Source: Rhizomucor pusillus
Taxonomy: Eukaryota; Mucoromycota; Mucoromycetes; Mucorales; Lichtheimiaceae
Assembly (NCBI GenBank): GCA_900175165.2
Contig: FWWN02000492.1
Span: forward strand, 1-50,243
Direction: 5' to 3'
DNA: 50,243 nt
This document shows, piece by piece, positions 32,778 to 44,714 of the stretch. Each line of letters starts with the position of its first letter. The stretch's first letter is position 1. A program made the translations under genes and the position numbers. A model generated the notes under the pieces. That model searched no databases. It had not been told where the DNA came from and worked only from the letters and a program-made list of their open reading frames with translations.

Positions 32778-33539
32778 ATGACATTGTCAGCTGTTAGAAG
32801 TCGTCAGCAACAAATTGCGGCAGAACTCGCTTCGCATAAAACGAGAGACCTGTTCCTCACCTACACTGGCGCAAATGCGTGGCCAAAGAAGAGACCAGGC
32901 CAAGAATGCTATCGTATACTTGTACTCGATTCGTCATTCAATCCACCTACACGCGCCCACCATGGTCTCTTGACCACTGCCATTCAGCAATACCCTCCTG
33001 ACTTCTTCAACGGGCATCTCTTGCTCTTTGCGATGCGCAATGTTGACAAGCAATTATCTGGTGCGTCCGTTTTGCAGCGCGTCCAAATGATGGAGATTGT
33101 TGCACGGCAACAACCAAACACTGCCGTTGCTGTTACTCAGTATGGTCGCTTTATTGATAAAGCGCAATGTTTGCAGCAATGGATTCAGGAGCCTGCCGAG
33201 CTGTACTTTATCGTTGGATATGACACGATCACACGGCTTTTAGACCAAAGTTACTACGACGTACCTGTACAGCAGGCTCTCGACCCGTTTTTCCAATCTT
33301 GCCGACTTGTATGTGCTGACCGACCTGGCTTCGATCCGGACCAAGTGATGGCCCAGTTTTGGACTAGTTCGATCATTCAACGGTACCAATCTGCTATTCA
33401 GCGCATTCAGTTCTCTGACGACAGCTTAGCTACGTTATCGAGTACGCGCGCAAGAAACGCAAGCGACAGCGCAGAGCTGGATACAATTGTAGATCCAGAA
33501 ATTGCCGCTTTCATACGAGCAGAAAAACTGTATATTTAA
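32778..33539 (+). CDS. nicotinamide-nucleotide adenylyltransferase-like protein (Pof1 type)
   Basis: Single exon, 253 residues, starting MTLSAVRSRQQQIAAELASH. It belongs to the HxGH nucleotidyltransferase superfamily. The nucleotide-binding signature near residue 50 is LDSSFNPPTRAHHGLLTTA, in which NPPT..HH replaces the classic HxGH. A middle segment carries ELYFIVGYDTITRLLDQSYY, and the second signature, TLSSTRAR, corresponds to the ISST+hR motif. Yeast Pof1 shares this N-P-P-T arrangement and has been linked to NMN adenylyltransferase or ATPase activity; the substrate here is inferred. It ends AFIRAEKLYI. It lies in tandem with the kelch gene and converges with the elongase (stops 65 nt apart). 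Confidence 0.85.
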   Translation: MTLSAVRSRQQQIAAELASHKTRDLFLTYTGANAWPKKRPGQECYRILVLDSSFNPPTRAHHGLLTTAIQQYPPDFFNGHLLLFAMRNVDKQLSGASVLQRVQMMEIVARQQPNTAVAVTQYGRFIDKAQCLQQWIQEPAELYFIVGYDTITRLLDQSYYDVPVQQALDPFFQSCRLVCADRPGFDPDQVMAQFWTSSIIQRYQSAIQRIQFSDDSLATLSSTRARNASDSAELDTIVDPEIAAFIRAEKLYI

Positions 33540-33603
33540 ATCATTAAATTAATGTACATTACGTCTTTATATGAAAACAGAAAGAAAAAACTGCAAAAAG
33601 GCT

Positions 33604-34727
33604 CTAAATTTTCTTGCTCTTTTGTTGAACAGGCTTGCCAGCTGACGCAGCAGCGGCGGCGGCTTGCTTCTTGCCCTTGTAAGTTATGCGGTAAAAGTTG
33701 ATGAATAGGAAGAGGTAGGAGGTAAGGATGGCGCAACCGAACCAAGCAGCGCCTTCGCCACCGTAGCAGGTACCAAAGTTGGGAAGATGAGGAGCGTACT
33801 TGTCGGCGTAGAAGGTGTAGGTGCAGCTGTAGATCACAACAAGATCAATGACGAACTGGATGATCTGCATGGTTGTGAGATACTTCTTCCACCAGATGCG
33901 AGCGCCGCCAGCAGTGCGGAAGTAGTAGTAGTACATGAAGACATGAACAGTCAAATTCAGAGTGATGGGGACCCATGACTATTAAAATCACGTGAATTCA
34001 ACGTTAATCGCGATTTTCTCTGTGTACTCTGACAACATATCTCTTTGACTCAATACTTACGACAGTAGTTCTACCAACAAGCTGGGTGTAGCACAAAACC
34101 ATAGTCATGCTGTGATGGAAGACATGTAAGAATTCTGATACACGTTAGTTAGTAAACCTGTTTTCCATCATTACAGGTGGATAGTCCCTCGTTCTTACCC
34201 AGCTTCTTCTTCTTGACAACCAAAAATACAGTATCAATCAATTCCCAGTACTTGACGAGATAATTGAGGTAGTACAACAATTCGTGCTTCTCAGTCCACG
34301 CGTCCTTGGAACAGATAGTCCAGTAGAGGCCGTGGCGGGCCAACTGAGGAACAAGCTGTTCAATAAGGAGAAGCAAAAGTGCAAGAGACACGATCGTCAA
34401 CAAAAAGTTGTGGACACGGAAAAGGAATTGAGGCTTCAATGGTTGGGAATCGCGAAGCAAGTACTGAGTGCCAAAGATGACCACAAGGTACGTGATGCAG
34501 CTCACGACCACTAGACATAAGTAACAAACATGAGTATTTTCTAAACTTCTGAACCCATTCAATTGCACAGAGTGCCTACCTTCGGATATTGTTGAAAACG
34601 GCGTGACCCCCTCAACAAATGCGAACTTTGAGGCGGATTGGCCGGTTACAGCAGTGTACAGCTGGTCAAAATAGTCATAGAGATAGACACCAAAGGGTCT
34701 ATCGATGCTGAAACTGAGGTTTGACAT
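33604..34727 (-). CDS. ELO-family very-long-chain fatty acid elongase (3-ketoacyl-CoA synthase)
   Basis: ER membrane condensing enzyme that extends acyl-CoA with malonyl-CoA. The start at 34727 gives [20 protein letters not shown]. Several introns interrupt it. Membrane segments include [18 protein letters not shown]. The family signatures are [20 protein letters not shown] (KxxExxDT), the histidine box [11 protein letters not shown] (HxxHH) and the downstream [14 protein letters not shown] (an Asn and a second His box), then [12 protein letters not shown]. The C-terminus is basic ([24 protein letters not shown]), an ER-retention type lysine-rich tail. Length is normal. It groups with Elo2/Elo3-like fungal enzymes by sequence feel; chain-length specificity is not assigned. 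Confidence 0.93.
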
Positions 34728-36479
34728 CCGAAGGGCAAGAGCTGGGGGAACGGGTGATTGCAAGGCAAAAGAAAGCGAAAGAGAGAAGGAAGCACGCACA
34801 AAAAATTTGTGAATTTTGTGCTGGGCGTCAAAGTGGTCCGTCCGGGAGTACTCACAGCATTTTTTTCCTTTCCCTTCAGTCTTCGTAACACGTTGACAGC
34901 AGAACTCTAACGTCTTTAATCTGCATTCGAACACCTCTGTCTTTTTCACGTGCTTTTTAATCATGTTTGTAGGCTCCCCAAGTTGATGATGCATTATGTA
35001 TGGACTGCAAATTGTTAGCACTGCTTTTTCGAGTATCCCTCCGCCGTGCACTTGAATTTTTCCCTTTTTCATCATTCAGGAACAAAACCTGCAGAAATCC
35101 GCCTGAAACTGAAACTCAGCCGGATAAACTGCTTTTCCATCTTGACACCACGAAGATGTATCCAAACAGGACGTTAACTAAAGTTTCCTAGAGAAAGTAT
35201 ACTAGTGAGATAATATCACGGAAATAAATAAATATTCCGTATTATGGTGATTAGGATAGTCCTTGATGTTCTAAAAGATGGTTTCCATCGTAGGCCGGCT
35301 GGAAGTCGTTCGATCCGCGCTCTGAAGAAGCAGTTGCAGTCATCCAAAGTTAGGAATCTTTCAAACAATGTAATAGGACATTGTGATTAGAATATACGGA
35401 CTCTTATTAAGCACAGTTTTAAACCCTATGATAAGCATCTGAATGGTACAACTCATTGCTGCCAGTCCGAATATCCGTGCATCCTGTCGCTGCGTATCTG
35501 TATGTGATCGATGACTGCATTTTTATTTGCCATGCTATGCTCTGGGCAAAATAAATTCATTGCAAGCTCTTTATATGCGTCAACATATCTTATTACAACG
35601 TTCTTCCGAGATTTTCCTCGAAGAACTACTTGTCTGGATCAACATGTCTGACATGACCGTCGTTACTACATAGAATACCGAGTTTGATTGCCAAAAATGT
35701 CGACAGAATTTCCCTGCTCACTTCAAACGTATGAAAGACCAACAATGTAAAGTACTAACAGAGCTCAAATATAATATGTAGTTTACTTGTCTTGCCTTCA
35801 AGATCGAGAAGCTTTGAACCTGCCATATCTTCGTGTCTGCTTGATAGCAATGGCATGAAACAGACATCATCATTGCATATTAACGCGGAGCTTATCCTTT
35901 GCTCTCTGAACTTGCAGCCAGTAACAATGTCTGCCTCTACATCAGTGCTTTCCTATATTCTTTCCTTTTGCTTTATAAAGCTCCTTGATGGTTTCCACTA
36001 GCAGAGAACAAAGGACGAATAATGTTCACCTTGCGCAAAAGGTCGATTACCGCCTGCCAGCCAAAGTTGTGTAAGGCATTTTTCTTCTTGCATTCACTCT
36101 TCTTTTATCGCCGACACTACACATCTCCTTTTAGGCTCTCATTTTCCACGGTCTATGTGAAAAGATCAGCCGCACTTGACGGTCTTTGGATTCCTCTCTT
36201 CACGTATGGTAGTTGCGTATCTGATAACGATATTCTCTACCCCCTAGAAGATACTATCACTGACAACTTCTTATTCAGGGCCATTTCGTATCCCCTGAAA
36301 ATCTTCAGAGGATACAAGAAGTATCCTGTCGTGGTCTGATTACTCGTGTAGAAAAGGAGAACTTCACGTCGCTCATCAAATTGACGTTCCTTTTCACGAC
36401 TTTTTGCGAAGCTTGGCCGGAGAGTGCTTGATGATTACCAGGAACAGCATGGCCGAGCCTGTAATCTAGCGAGCAGCGG
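34728..36479. other. gene-poor region upstream of the elongase
   Basis: The first 300 nt are the elongase promoter side. Beyond that there is no intact gene, only short frames interrupted by stops. One, at 35644-35781 plus, encodes a C2H2-like remnant; another, on minus at about 35757-35940, is an open stretch with no start. The region continues into the decayed transposase at 36480. Confidence 0.45.
35644..35781 (+). pseudogene. possible zinc-finger remnant with in-frame stop
   Basis: A 46-codon frame starting MSDMTVVTT is interrupted by one TAG at 35671 and continues EFDCQKCRQNFPAHFKRMKD and QQC. Spacing C-x2-C...H...C is C2H2/BED-like. The internal stop and the transposase remnant nearby suggest a decayed mobile-element gene. 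Short, so low confidence. Confidence 0.25.
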
Positions 36480-36942
36480 GATTCCTCACAAAAGATACAC
36501 AAATATGATCCTTGGATTTTGCATTTACTGCTGCTATCCACAAACTGGAGTCAGATCTTCTTAAGCAATAGATTACACAATGTTCTCGCGAAATTATAAG
36601 CATTTCTCTTAGAAATCTTGAGTCCATCAAATCTCTGAAGCAATAGTTCCATCGGCTGTTCCAAATTTGCGGAAGGATCCGCATCAATGTACACTAAAGC
36701 AACTTTGTTATGTTCGTCCTTAACGGTCCACGGATAGATAATACTTGTTTTACATACGCTTCCAAGTTGCTCTTACGATCTTTTTCAAATGTACTGTTTG
36801 CCCGTCTTTGAGCCGTAGAAATTCGGTACCTAATTGCTTTGCACCAATCGAGGCACTCTGATGTTCCTTGGCTCCATGGCTTGCAGAAGTGGTAATTTTC
36901 CACAATTGGGAATCGTCGACTTCCACTGACCGACGAAATCAA
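36480..36942 (-). pseudogene. decayed transposase of the IS630/Tc1-mariner group (N-terminal part)
   Basis: On the minus strand, a frame with STFEKDRKSNLEAYVKQVLS shifts by one base at about 36720-36730. It continues as KVALVYIDADPSANLEQPME, then LLLQRFDGLKISKRNAYNFA and RTLCNLLLKKI, then TGA, and similarity-like sequence (LQFVDSSSKCKIQ) goes on after the stop. The pattern, a D-P-S-A helix followed by F-x-G-L-K-I-S-K and C-N-L-x-x-K-K, is what I know from the helix-turn-helix part of IS630-type transposases abundant in Mucorales. The DDE catalytic part is not found. Frameshift plus stop make it inactive. No terminal inverted repeats were identified. Confidence 0.5.
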
Positions 36943-38348
36943 TCTCTGGAAAGATTGTACACGCAGTTTTAAATTAATTCCATTGTGTAAAACTCTGTTA
37001 TTGTAGAAATGAAATCAGATAATGCAATAAGCGTTTCATGCTCGATCGCACGAAAAAGGGAACTAAAGTCTTCCTCAGATCCGAACAAAGATTTTGTATC
37101 CGCAGATTGGTCTGGATTAGGAAGCTATATACTAAGTATTTCATCTGATGAAGAAAACGTTCTATTGTACACTTGAGTCTAAAATCGGGTTAACGTGTGT
37201 GTTCCAGGATATATTCAAGAGAGTATCTAGGTCTTATAAAAGATTAGATTATTAAAGTGCAAACTGCTTGCTAAGTGTGAAGGGAAATCACGCGTTCCTG
37301 TATCTTGCGAGAGAACATTACGATTGGATGGTTAAATATATACTGCCGATTTTAAAATGGTACGAACATAAACGCGAGACAAACCTTGTCAAGTTTGAAG
37401 CTCACTTTTCACCCATTCAAAACACTGCTACTGAGATCAGATTCCGTGTTACGTGTATTTTTCCGTTTCCATGGACTTCATGACAAACTAGCGTGTTTTT
37501 CTCTTCGCAGAAAGATCCGACCGATTTAACTCCGTGGACGTTAGAAAGTTTCGAACAGCAAACCTGAGAGATATTCGCGAGTTGCTGAAGATAGTATTTT
37601 ATGTGGACCCATGGCAATTCTCTCGCTGCAACACCGCGGAAAGAAATAAAAAAAGCCGCATGCGTTCCAGACTTTGTCATGAGGCAGTCTTCAGGATGCT
37701 GCAGCTAGGTGGCAGTAGCATCGAACGGAAGTGGACAGGGTTGGCTTGAAGGGGGACCCGAATCTGTTTGGGATGCGCGATTTGAGGCGTGTTTTGATGT
37801 TGCGGTATCGTATCTGATAATCGATAACCCGGAAGCGTCCATGCGTCGTTTTAGGCGATGGACTGGGCGGAAAATGTTGCTCGTCGTCGGGATAGTCACG
37901 TGTAGTGAGCGAAATAGACAAAATTTTTTCTCGTTCCGTCATCAATCCGCAAGGGCTTTTTGCACCTTTTTTTTTCTCTTCTCTTCAAGGCTACCCGCAG
38001 AATCTGCGCTTTCCCTCTCTTTTCTACTTAATCTAACCCATTTGCTGGAGTACGGCCTCTTTCGTATACTTCCAGCAAGCACCAGTACAGCGTTTTCTCT
38101 TCCCAAGCTTTAACACCCTTCTCCAGCGGACCCCCTCCGTCCGTTGCGTCGCCCATCACGACTTCAGAAACCAAACTCGTAGCTAGCTTATTCAACCGGC
38201 GGGGCTTCCCTCCTTGGCTTGCCTGAGTTGCCTATATATCTCTTGTTTTCTGCCTATAGACTCACTTGTACTCTCCATTAATTATTGACCACTCTCGGGC
38301 ACTTGCAGCCTTCGTCGTTTTCTCGCCTACCACACTCAATTGTTTACG
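36943..38348. other. region between transposase remnant and ornithine decarboxylase
   Basis: Contains an isolated 55-codon frame (about 37010-37180, starting MKSDNAISVSCSIARKR) and a frame at 37268-37483, neither joined convincingly to other exons. These may be remnants of the same or another element. From about 37960 the DNA becomes pyrimidine-rich (TTTTTTTTCTCTTCTCTTC), typical of a long promoter/5' leader of the decarboxylase. Confidence 0.4.
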
Positions 38349-39869
38349 ATGCACACCGAACTCGAATCTCTCGTCTTGAACCACCAAACCGGCGACAACA
38401 TGCCTTTGCCGTTGAAGCTCTCCAAGTTTCCATCTTCCACTGTGACGGATCGTCCAGTCATCAACAACACATCCATCAAGAACGTCATCAAGCAAAAACT
38501 CGAATTGTACTCTTCCCTCAAGTGGGAATCTGATCAAGAAAATGCTTTCTTTGTCTGTGACTTGGGTGAAGTCTATCGCCAGCATCTTCGTTGGAAGTCG
38601 CAATTGCCGCGCATTGAACCTTTCTTTGGTAAGTCGTAAAGATTAGACACTCTTCGTTGATATTTTGTCTAATATACGCTTGCTCATCGATAGCGGTCAA
38701 GTCCAATCCTGATCCCCTGGTCGTCGAGCTTCTTGCATCGCTCGGCTTGGGATTTGATTGTGCAAGCAAATCCGAAATCCAACAAGTGCTCAACTTGGGT
38801 GTGGATCCCAGTCGTATCATCTATGCCAATCCTTGCAAGCAAGCGTCTTTTGTACGTTTCTCTCGTCAGCAACGCGTTGCCAAGATGACGTTTGACAATG
38901 CGGAGGAATTGCACAAGATTAAGAGACTCTATCCTGATGCAGAACTCGTGCTCCGCATCCTGACTGATGACTCAAAGTCTCTTTGCCAGCTTGGCCTCAA
39001 GTTTGGTGCTCCGATGCACACCGTTGAATCTCTCTTGCAAACTGCCAAGGATCTCGAATTGAACGTTATTGGCGTCAGTTTCCATGTTGGAAGCGGTTGC
39101 CTTGACGAACACGCTTTCTCTGACGCCGTGTTGCGCGCTCGCAAGGCCTTTGATATCGGTGAAGCCTTGGGCTTCAAGTTTTCCCTCTTGGATGTCGGTG
39201 GAGGTTTCCCTGGTGCGGATGTGCAAGATGGCATTACGTTTGAAAAAGTGGCTGCTGTTCTCCGTCCTGCTGTGGATGCTCTCTTCCCGCCAGAAGTTCG
39301 CGTCATTGCCGAGCCTGGACGTTACTACGTTGCCTCTGCCTTTACTATCTGCACCAGTGTGGTGGGTCGTCGCACTGTGATGCCCGACCCCGAGGACAAT
39401 GAGGGATCCGAACCAAAATACATGTGTAAGTTACACCCTCCATTTTCTGCTGCATGAAACGAGATGTTGACATATAGTTTCGGTTTCTTTATAGACTATG
39501 TCAATGATGGCATGTATGGATCTTTCAATTGCATCTTGTTTGACCATCAAGTTGTGTATCCCAAAGGTATGTATTTTGATCAGAGTCTTTTTGGAATGGC
39601 TTTTATTGATTCGATTTTCGAACGTAGTCTTGTCCAAGAACGGATCATTTTTGTATGGCGAGAAAGTCGACGAGGCTCATTTCGGCTGCAGTGTCTGGGG
39701 CCCTACATGTGATTCCATTGATTGTTTGGCAAAGGAAATCCGATTGCCTCTGTTGGAAGACGGCGATTGGCTTTATTGGGAAAACATGGGCGCGTATACT
39801 ATCTGTGCCGCCTCGCAATTCAATGGCTTCAAACGCTCCGAAGTTCTCTATACGAACACTTACTGCTAG
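38349..39869 (+). CDS. SPE1: ornithine decarboxylase
   Basis: PLP enzyme making putrescine from ornithine, the committed step of polyamine synthesis, in the cytosol. Four exons: 38349-38628, 38694-39425, 39495-39566 and 39628-39869, for 441 residues. It starts MHTELESLVLNHQTGDN. The PLP lysine is in FFAVKSNPDPLVVELL, the barrel motifs are FDCASKSEIQ and IYANPCKQ, and the histidine segment is VSFHVGSGC. The glycine-rich phosphate loop is LLDVGGGFPGAD, and AEPGRYYVASAF and YVNDGMYGSFNC follow. The active-site cysteine sits in WGPTCDSIDCLA. All are at the expected order and spacing. Eukaryotic ODC is usually controlled by antizyme; the antizyme gene is not in this window. The next gene starts 177 nt downstream on the same strand. 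Confidence 0.96.
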
Positions 39870-40045
39870 CTTTCTTTTCTTTCCTGATATATCGATTTAA
39901 TAATAAACATGTTCACTTTGCAACCAGAGAATGATTGGATATGGGCAGGGGTTTGCTTCGTGACAAAATCAACAGTGCACAGACCATTCATGTCACTCGC
40001 GCGTCTGACATTTTTCATGCGAGTGTACTTCTTTAATCCCACGTT

Positions 40046-42002
40046 ATGCAGGGACGAAACAGCAACAAGAGGGATACCACCGCTCGCAAATCATTACCAA
40101 GCCGTTGTACGCTTGCTCCTTGGGAACCTGCTCAGCCGCCTGGATATCAGCGCTTGCCGCAAGTCCCAGAGTATGCAGAACAAGTAATAAAACTTATTGA
40201 AATTCTACGATACATACCAGCTTTACTGACAAGGAGTCATTCTCGCTTTCTTTGAACTGTAGGCCAGCTTCTCAGAATCGCCAACGGAAATGCCACGCGA
40301 TGGGCAACTGATTGACATTGACAACGGCGATGGCGACAGTGAAGGCGGTGATACCAACGTACAACCATACTCTGATGTGGACGATACAACCGCGGATAAT
40401 TCAAGCGAATCCTCAGTTGAAGAGGATGTGTGTTTCCCGACGCCTACGACAGATTCATACCGAGACGGTATCGATTACGACTCTCTAGACGTTGCTATCA
40501 AGCAAGGGGAGCTGGGGACCCAATTCAGACAGTCATCAACTGGCCACCGGTACAGCTTCTACGGTGATCGCATAAAACATTTAGAGCAGCACCCAATGAC
40601 TGCAAAGCGACGGATCACACTCTATTCTGTCGTAGAGCCCACTTCCATCCACGGTAGTTCTTTTGCTGATATACGAAGCAATAACAAGGCTCTGGGTGGT
40701 TTGATGAAAAAGGGAAACTTCTGGCTCGATATTGAGTCTCCCACCGAGGCTGAAATGAGAATGCTCAGTACGGTATGGAGATAATATTATTTTTTCATCC
40801 AACATTGTGACGAAGTTACTTACAACTGCTGGGTATGTCGTCTTCCTCTGTCTATACGTATGCAGGCTTTCCGGATACATCCGCTGACAAGCGAAGATAT
40901 CAGCATGGAAGAGCAAAGTGAGAAATGTGAAGTTTTCAAGAACTACTACTTTATTTGTTTCCGCAGTTTTGAGCAGGACCGATCGTCCGTTAATTATCTG
41001 CAGCCGCTAGCCATCTACATTATCGTTTTGCGCGAAGGTGTCTTGTCGGTAAGATGCTAGAAACCACCTTATACACGGCGTTTATTATGATACTAATCTT
41101 TCGACAGTTCCATTTTCGACCCATGCCACACCCACACAACGTTCGTAAACGTATCAAGCAAGTCAAAGATTATATCCATGTGACGCCTGGTATGTATTTG
41201 CTGGACTAGAGACTGTAAAATGTCTGGCGACGCTAACTGTAATATCCTCCCAAAGATTGGATTTGCTACGCAATCTTGGACGATATTACAGATTCGTTTG
41301 CACCGCTTATTCGAGAAATCGAGTTTGAGGTTGATTCCATCGACGAATTAGTCCTGATTTTGAAAGAGTCTGAGCAGTCGGATATGCTGAGAAGAATCGG
41401 GTACTGTCGAAAACGGATGATGAGTCTGTTACGTTTACTCGTGGGCAAAGTGGACGTTGTCAAGACGCTCGTGAAACGGGGTGAAACGAAACCCGAAGGA
41501 GATACTCGACCAGCACTTAGCAACGAAGTATCTCTTTATCTGGGCGACGTCCAGGGTATGTATATACACCTCGTTTCATCAAACCATTCTTTCATATCAT
41601 TGCTCATTATTTTTTTCCTTATAGATCACATCCTGACGATGCTGCAAGCTTTAAACCACTATGAAAAGATATCGTCTCGTTCCCACTCGAATTATCTAGC
41701 TCAGATATCCATCGAAATGACGCAGACAAACAATGAAATGAACGACGTCCTATCAAAGCTGACAGCGCTTGGTAGCGTTCTAGTACCCATGAATCTCGTG
41801 ACAGGTTTGTGGGGCATGAACGTGCTGGTACCAGGTCAACATCAGGTAAGCTCAACTATCCAGTTAAAATCACTCGGAGAAGCTGAATCACGCCTGTCTT
41901 TGTTTGCAGGACGACCTGACATGGTTTATGAGCATTACCGTTTCAATCCTTATCTTTTGCATACTATCCTCTTTATTGATGAAGTATTACCATATCCTGT
42001 AG
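40046..42002 (+). CDS. CorA-type Mg2+ transporter (MNR2/ALR1 subgroup)
   Basis: Divalent metal (Mg2+) channel of the CorA-Mrs2-Alr superfamily, in the plasma or vacuolar membrane. At least seven exons. The first exon encodes MQGRNSNKRDTTARKSLPS and ends EYAEQ, joined in phase to ASFSESPTEMPRDG. The soluble N-terminal domain has an acidic disordered start, then the ALR-type segment GNFWLDIESPTEAEMRMLS, then TAFRIHPLTSEDI and YIIVLREGVLSFHFRPMPH. Long stalk helices contain DDITDSFAPLIREIEFEVD. TM1 ends in GLWGMNV, the GMN selectivity signature. After an intron, DDLTWFMSITVSILIFCILS forms TM2 and the protein stops after KYYHIL. The very short C-terminus resembles Mnr2/Alr proteins. Confidence 0.9.
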
Positions 42003-42156
42003 ATTTGTATTCAACTCTAGTATACAATGTTTGCTTTTATTCACGTGTGGATATAATGAAGAAGTATAGCGTTTTTTTTACATGGCTATGCTAATAGCTA
42101 GTGGTATTAGTGAATTCTTTTTTCTTACATCGGTAGACAACCCACATTCAGTAAGC

Positions 42157-43563
42157 TTAAAAACCGTTGACGGGCTCAGGAGGAACAGCGACGGAAATAG
42201 GAAGAGGAGGTATCTGGCCACCTTCACGGATACCATACAAGCGAAGGCGCTTCAAACCACCATCTAAGCGAGTGAAAGGTCAGTATAGCTGCAAACAGCC
42301 ATCGAGTCTAGTTCTGAGGCTTACCAGGGATGATGGTAATCTTGGCGTGGCTGAAGACCTTATCGGTGTGAGGAAGGTCAAAGTAGAAGAGACCGTGAGG
42401 ACCGACCGGGCAGGGTTCAATCAAAGTGGTCCACTGGGCGTCGTCGCCAGGGACCTCGGCATCGCTTGTAGTAGCCTCCAACTTGATACGGTTAGGATAG
42501 TTACCCTTGTAGTGGGAAGTATCGACCTCGGCCTTCAAAAGATGGCCCTTGTCTCCAAGCTTGATAAGGACATGGTCGCTGTGGCCGGGAGTGCGAGATC
42601 GCTTGGTTTCCCAGCCATCACCCATGTGCTTTCCGCGTCCAGGAAGAAGAATGTTGCTGCCGGGAGTGTAGTGCTCGTTGCTGGTATAGACGGCACGACC
42701 GCCATTGCCTGCGAAAGCCAGATCGACGACTTCTCTATTGTTTTGTTCCCGTCCGTCAGTCAGTCAGAGTGAAATAATATAATTTTTGGGACGATGTTGT
42801 TTAGTATACTCACGACTTATCGTTGGGCCAAATAGGGTGGATGTTACCGTAGACACGGAAGCGAGCAATGCCACCGTCAGGGATATTGTTAATGCGCACA
42901 TGTGTGAACATCTGAGTTTCCTTTTCGAGAACGAACACATTGTGGCACGAAGGAGGCAGGTCGACCTTGGGCAAGATCTCGGTCCATTGCACGTCCTTGG
43001 CTTGCACATCGCCTTCAGGGCAGAAAGCACCTTCGACGGAAGCAGCGGGAGCTTGGTTGCCGGTGAAGTAGCTGGTGTCGATATCGAAACCGCGGATCGA
43101 GCCTGCGAAACCAAGCTTGATAATGCACCTAGAAAACAACGCAAGCATTACTATTGCATACTCTTGCTGCTTGCATTATCTTTGCATACCAGTCATAGTT
43201 AGGGTTGTGACGCTTGGTTTCCCAGCCGTCCATCCAGGCACCGGTATCTAAATGCACATACGATCTTGTTAGGACCTACGTACATTATACACATTTTGTT
43301 TTCCTTTGACGATACTTGCCAACGAACTTGCCAGGAGCATGGATCGGAGGAGCAGGGTTGATCATGTTGATAGCAGGTGCAAAGAACTCATCAGTCACAG
43401 CGACGATGGAGCTGCCAAGAGCAGAGCTGGCAATATCTATACACTGCTTGTAAGTGCATATGTTCACGCAGTTGTCTCACGCCTGCTGAAAAAACCTACC
43501 AGTCAACTTGGCGAGAGGGGAGGAGGCGAGTTGTTCATATTCAATGCGCTTGTAGGTGGCCAT
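42157..43563 (-). CDS. DAL2: allantoicase
   Basis: Allantoate amidinohydrolase of the purine/ureide pathway, releasing urea and ureidoglycolate so that purines serve as nitrogen source. The start at 43563 gives MATYKRIEYEQLASSPLAK. Two homologous jelly-roll repeats are clear. The first has DGWETKRHNPNYDW and IIKLGFAGSIRGFDIDTSYF and a middle VQWTEILPKVDLPPSC. The second has GDGWETKRSRTPGHSDHVLI, AEVDTSHYKGNYPNRIKLEA and WTTLIEPCPVGPHG. Each repeat ends with a G(L/I)xRxRLYG-type strand (GGIARFRVYGNIHP, GGLKRLRLYGIREG). About five introns. It ends PPEPVNGF. Upstream elements (TATA at 43619, one GATAAG at 43597) fit nitrogen-regulated control by a GATA factor, as known for this pathway in fungi. 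Confidence 0.94.
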
Positions 43564-43596
43564 CGGGGAAAAAAGAGCAGGTGTTTGTGTACTGAG

Positions 43597-43602
43597 CTTA
43601 TC
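43597..43602 (-). promoter_or_regulatory. GATA-factor site (GATAAG) in allantoicase leader
   Basis: GATAAG on the coding strand 34 nt before the ATG, downstream of the TATA box. Allantoicase genes are commonly under nitrogen-catabolite GATA control; one short motif is weak evidence. Confidence 0.25.
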
Positions 43603-43618
43603 GGACACCCATTGCCTT

Positions 43619-43626
43619 CTTTTATA
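43619..43626 (-). promoter_or_regulatory. TATA box of allantoicase
   Basis: TATAAAAG on the minus strand 56-63 nt upstream of the start codon. Confidence 0.45.
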
Positions 43627-44714
43627 TTTAGCGGGCATGCTACAATCAGTATTCGCGGAGCTCCGACAGGACTTGAATATACCTTGGGTACTTCTTGACG
43701 TCGGCACCTGACGCCGAGTGTTCGGGCCTTCCCCAGTTTCCTTTTCATGTGGGGGTGGTGCTGCGTCACTTTGGAGCATCTTGGATCCATCCCCTGTGGC
43801 ACGGACCCATTTTGTGAAATGGAGGAGCTGCACCTAACAGCTCGGCATATCATACTCTTTTGTTGATCCGACCTCCCCGGTTTCGCAAGTACGACCTTGC
43901 CGCTGGGTACTTTCGCACGCTACTTTCACATTCTTCTGCAAGATAATGAATCTTTATCTCTTTTTCTGCTTCCGTTTCTTTCTATCTCTCTCCACCCCCA
44001 ACCTCACAAGCCAAGCACACGCTCTCCTTCTACTAAGATATCCCTCTGTTTCCAACGTTATTCCACGAGGCATACTGCTACAGCGCCTTTCAATCGCAGT
44101 CGATTGTAAGCAAGAGCTAATAAGCTCTTGCTGTAAACGTTGACATATCAGTGAGCAAAGGCTAGGTTGCAATCCATCCACGTCACATTGGTATTGAGTT
44201 CAGCCCGTATAGATATAAATGGCAATAACCTCGCAAAAACAATCATTTGAATCGATTTATTCTGTTGTGTGGATTGAAATTATCAGGATATTTGTGTAAT
44301 ACTTTGAGATAGCGACGTTTGTGCGAGAAAGACAAGTGAAATAAGATCGGCCCGTCGATCGGTGCATCAGCTTGACTTCAGAGTAGCCTTATGCAACAGA
44401 TCCAATGAGAAAGCGAGCTTGTCAAGATCACCTGTTTGCTGGCTCGCGTGGGGGCGGCCATTTCCTTATTTTTTGCTTCTTATATAACCCTTCGCTTTCT
44501 TCCCTTGTTTTTCCCTTTCTCTCTGTTTCACTGTTACCTAGTTCTACATAAGAAGGTGCGCGGCGAGTGTTTCCCGTCTTTGCAATCGTTGCTGTGGCAA
44601 TCAGTGCTCATTCCATCCCTTCTCTCAAGATCTCGACACTTTATTGTCCGAATACAACAAAACATTCCTTTACACATCTTTTTCCGTCGTCTTCTTTTAT
44701 TTTTTATCCAGACC
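43627..44714. other. divergent promoter region between allantoicase and phosphodiesterase
   Basis: No supported gene. The PDE-proximal half is pyrimidine-rich (CTTTCTTCCCTTG, CCTTTCTCTCTG), as for other leaders in this window. Confidence 0.45.

Noticed and set aside
34728..35075. N-terminal extension of the elongase frame
   Set aside because: Open by chance; the ATG at 34727 gives the expected short ELO N-terminus and the extension has no family similarity.
35290..35330. TTCGATCC motif resembling a tRNA T-arm
   Set aside because: No matching acceptor stem, D-arm or anticodon arm could be built around it.
36022..36339. 105-codon plus-strand frame opposite the transposase relic
   Set aside because: Basic/aromatic composition with no motif; likely chance in decayed DNA.
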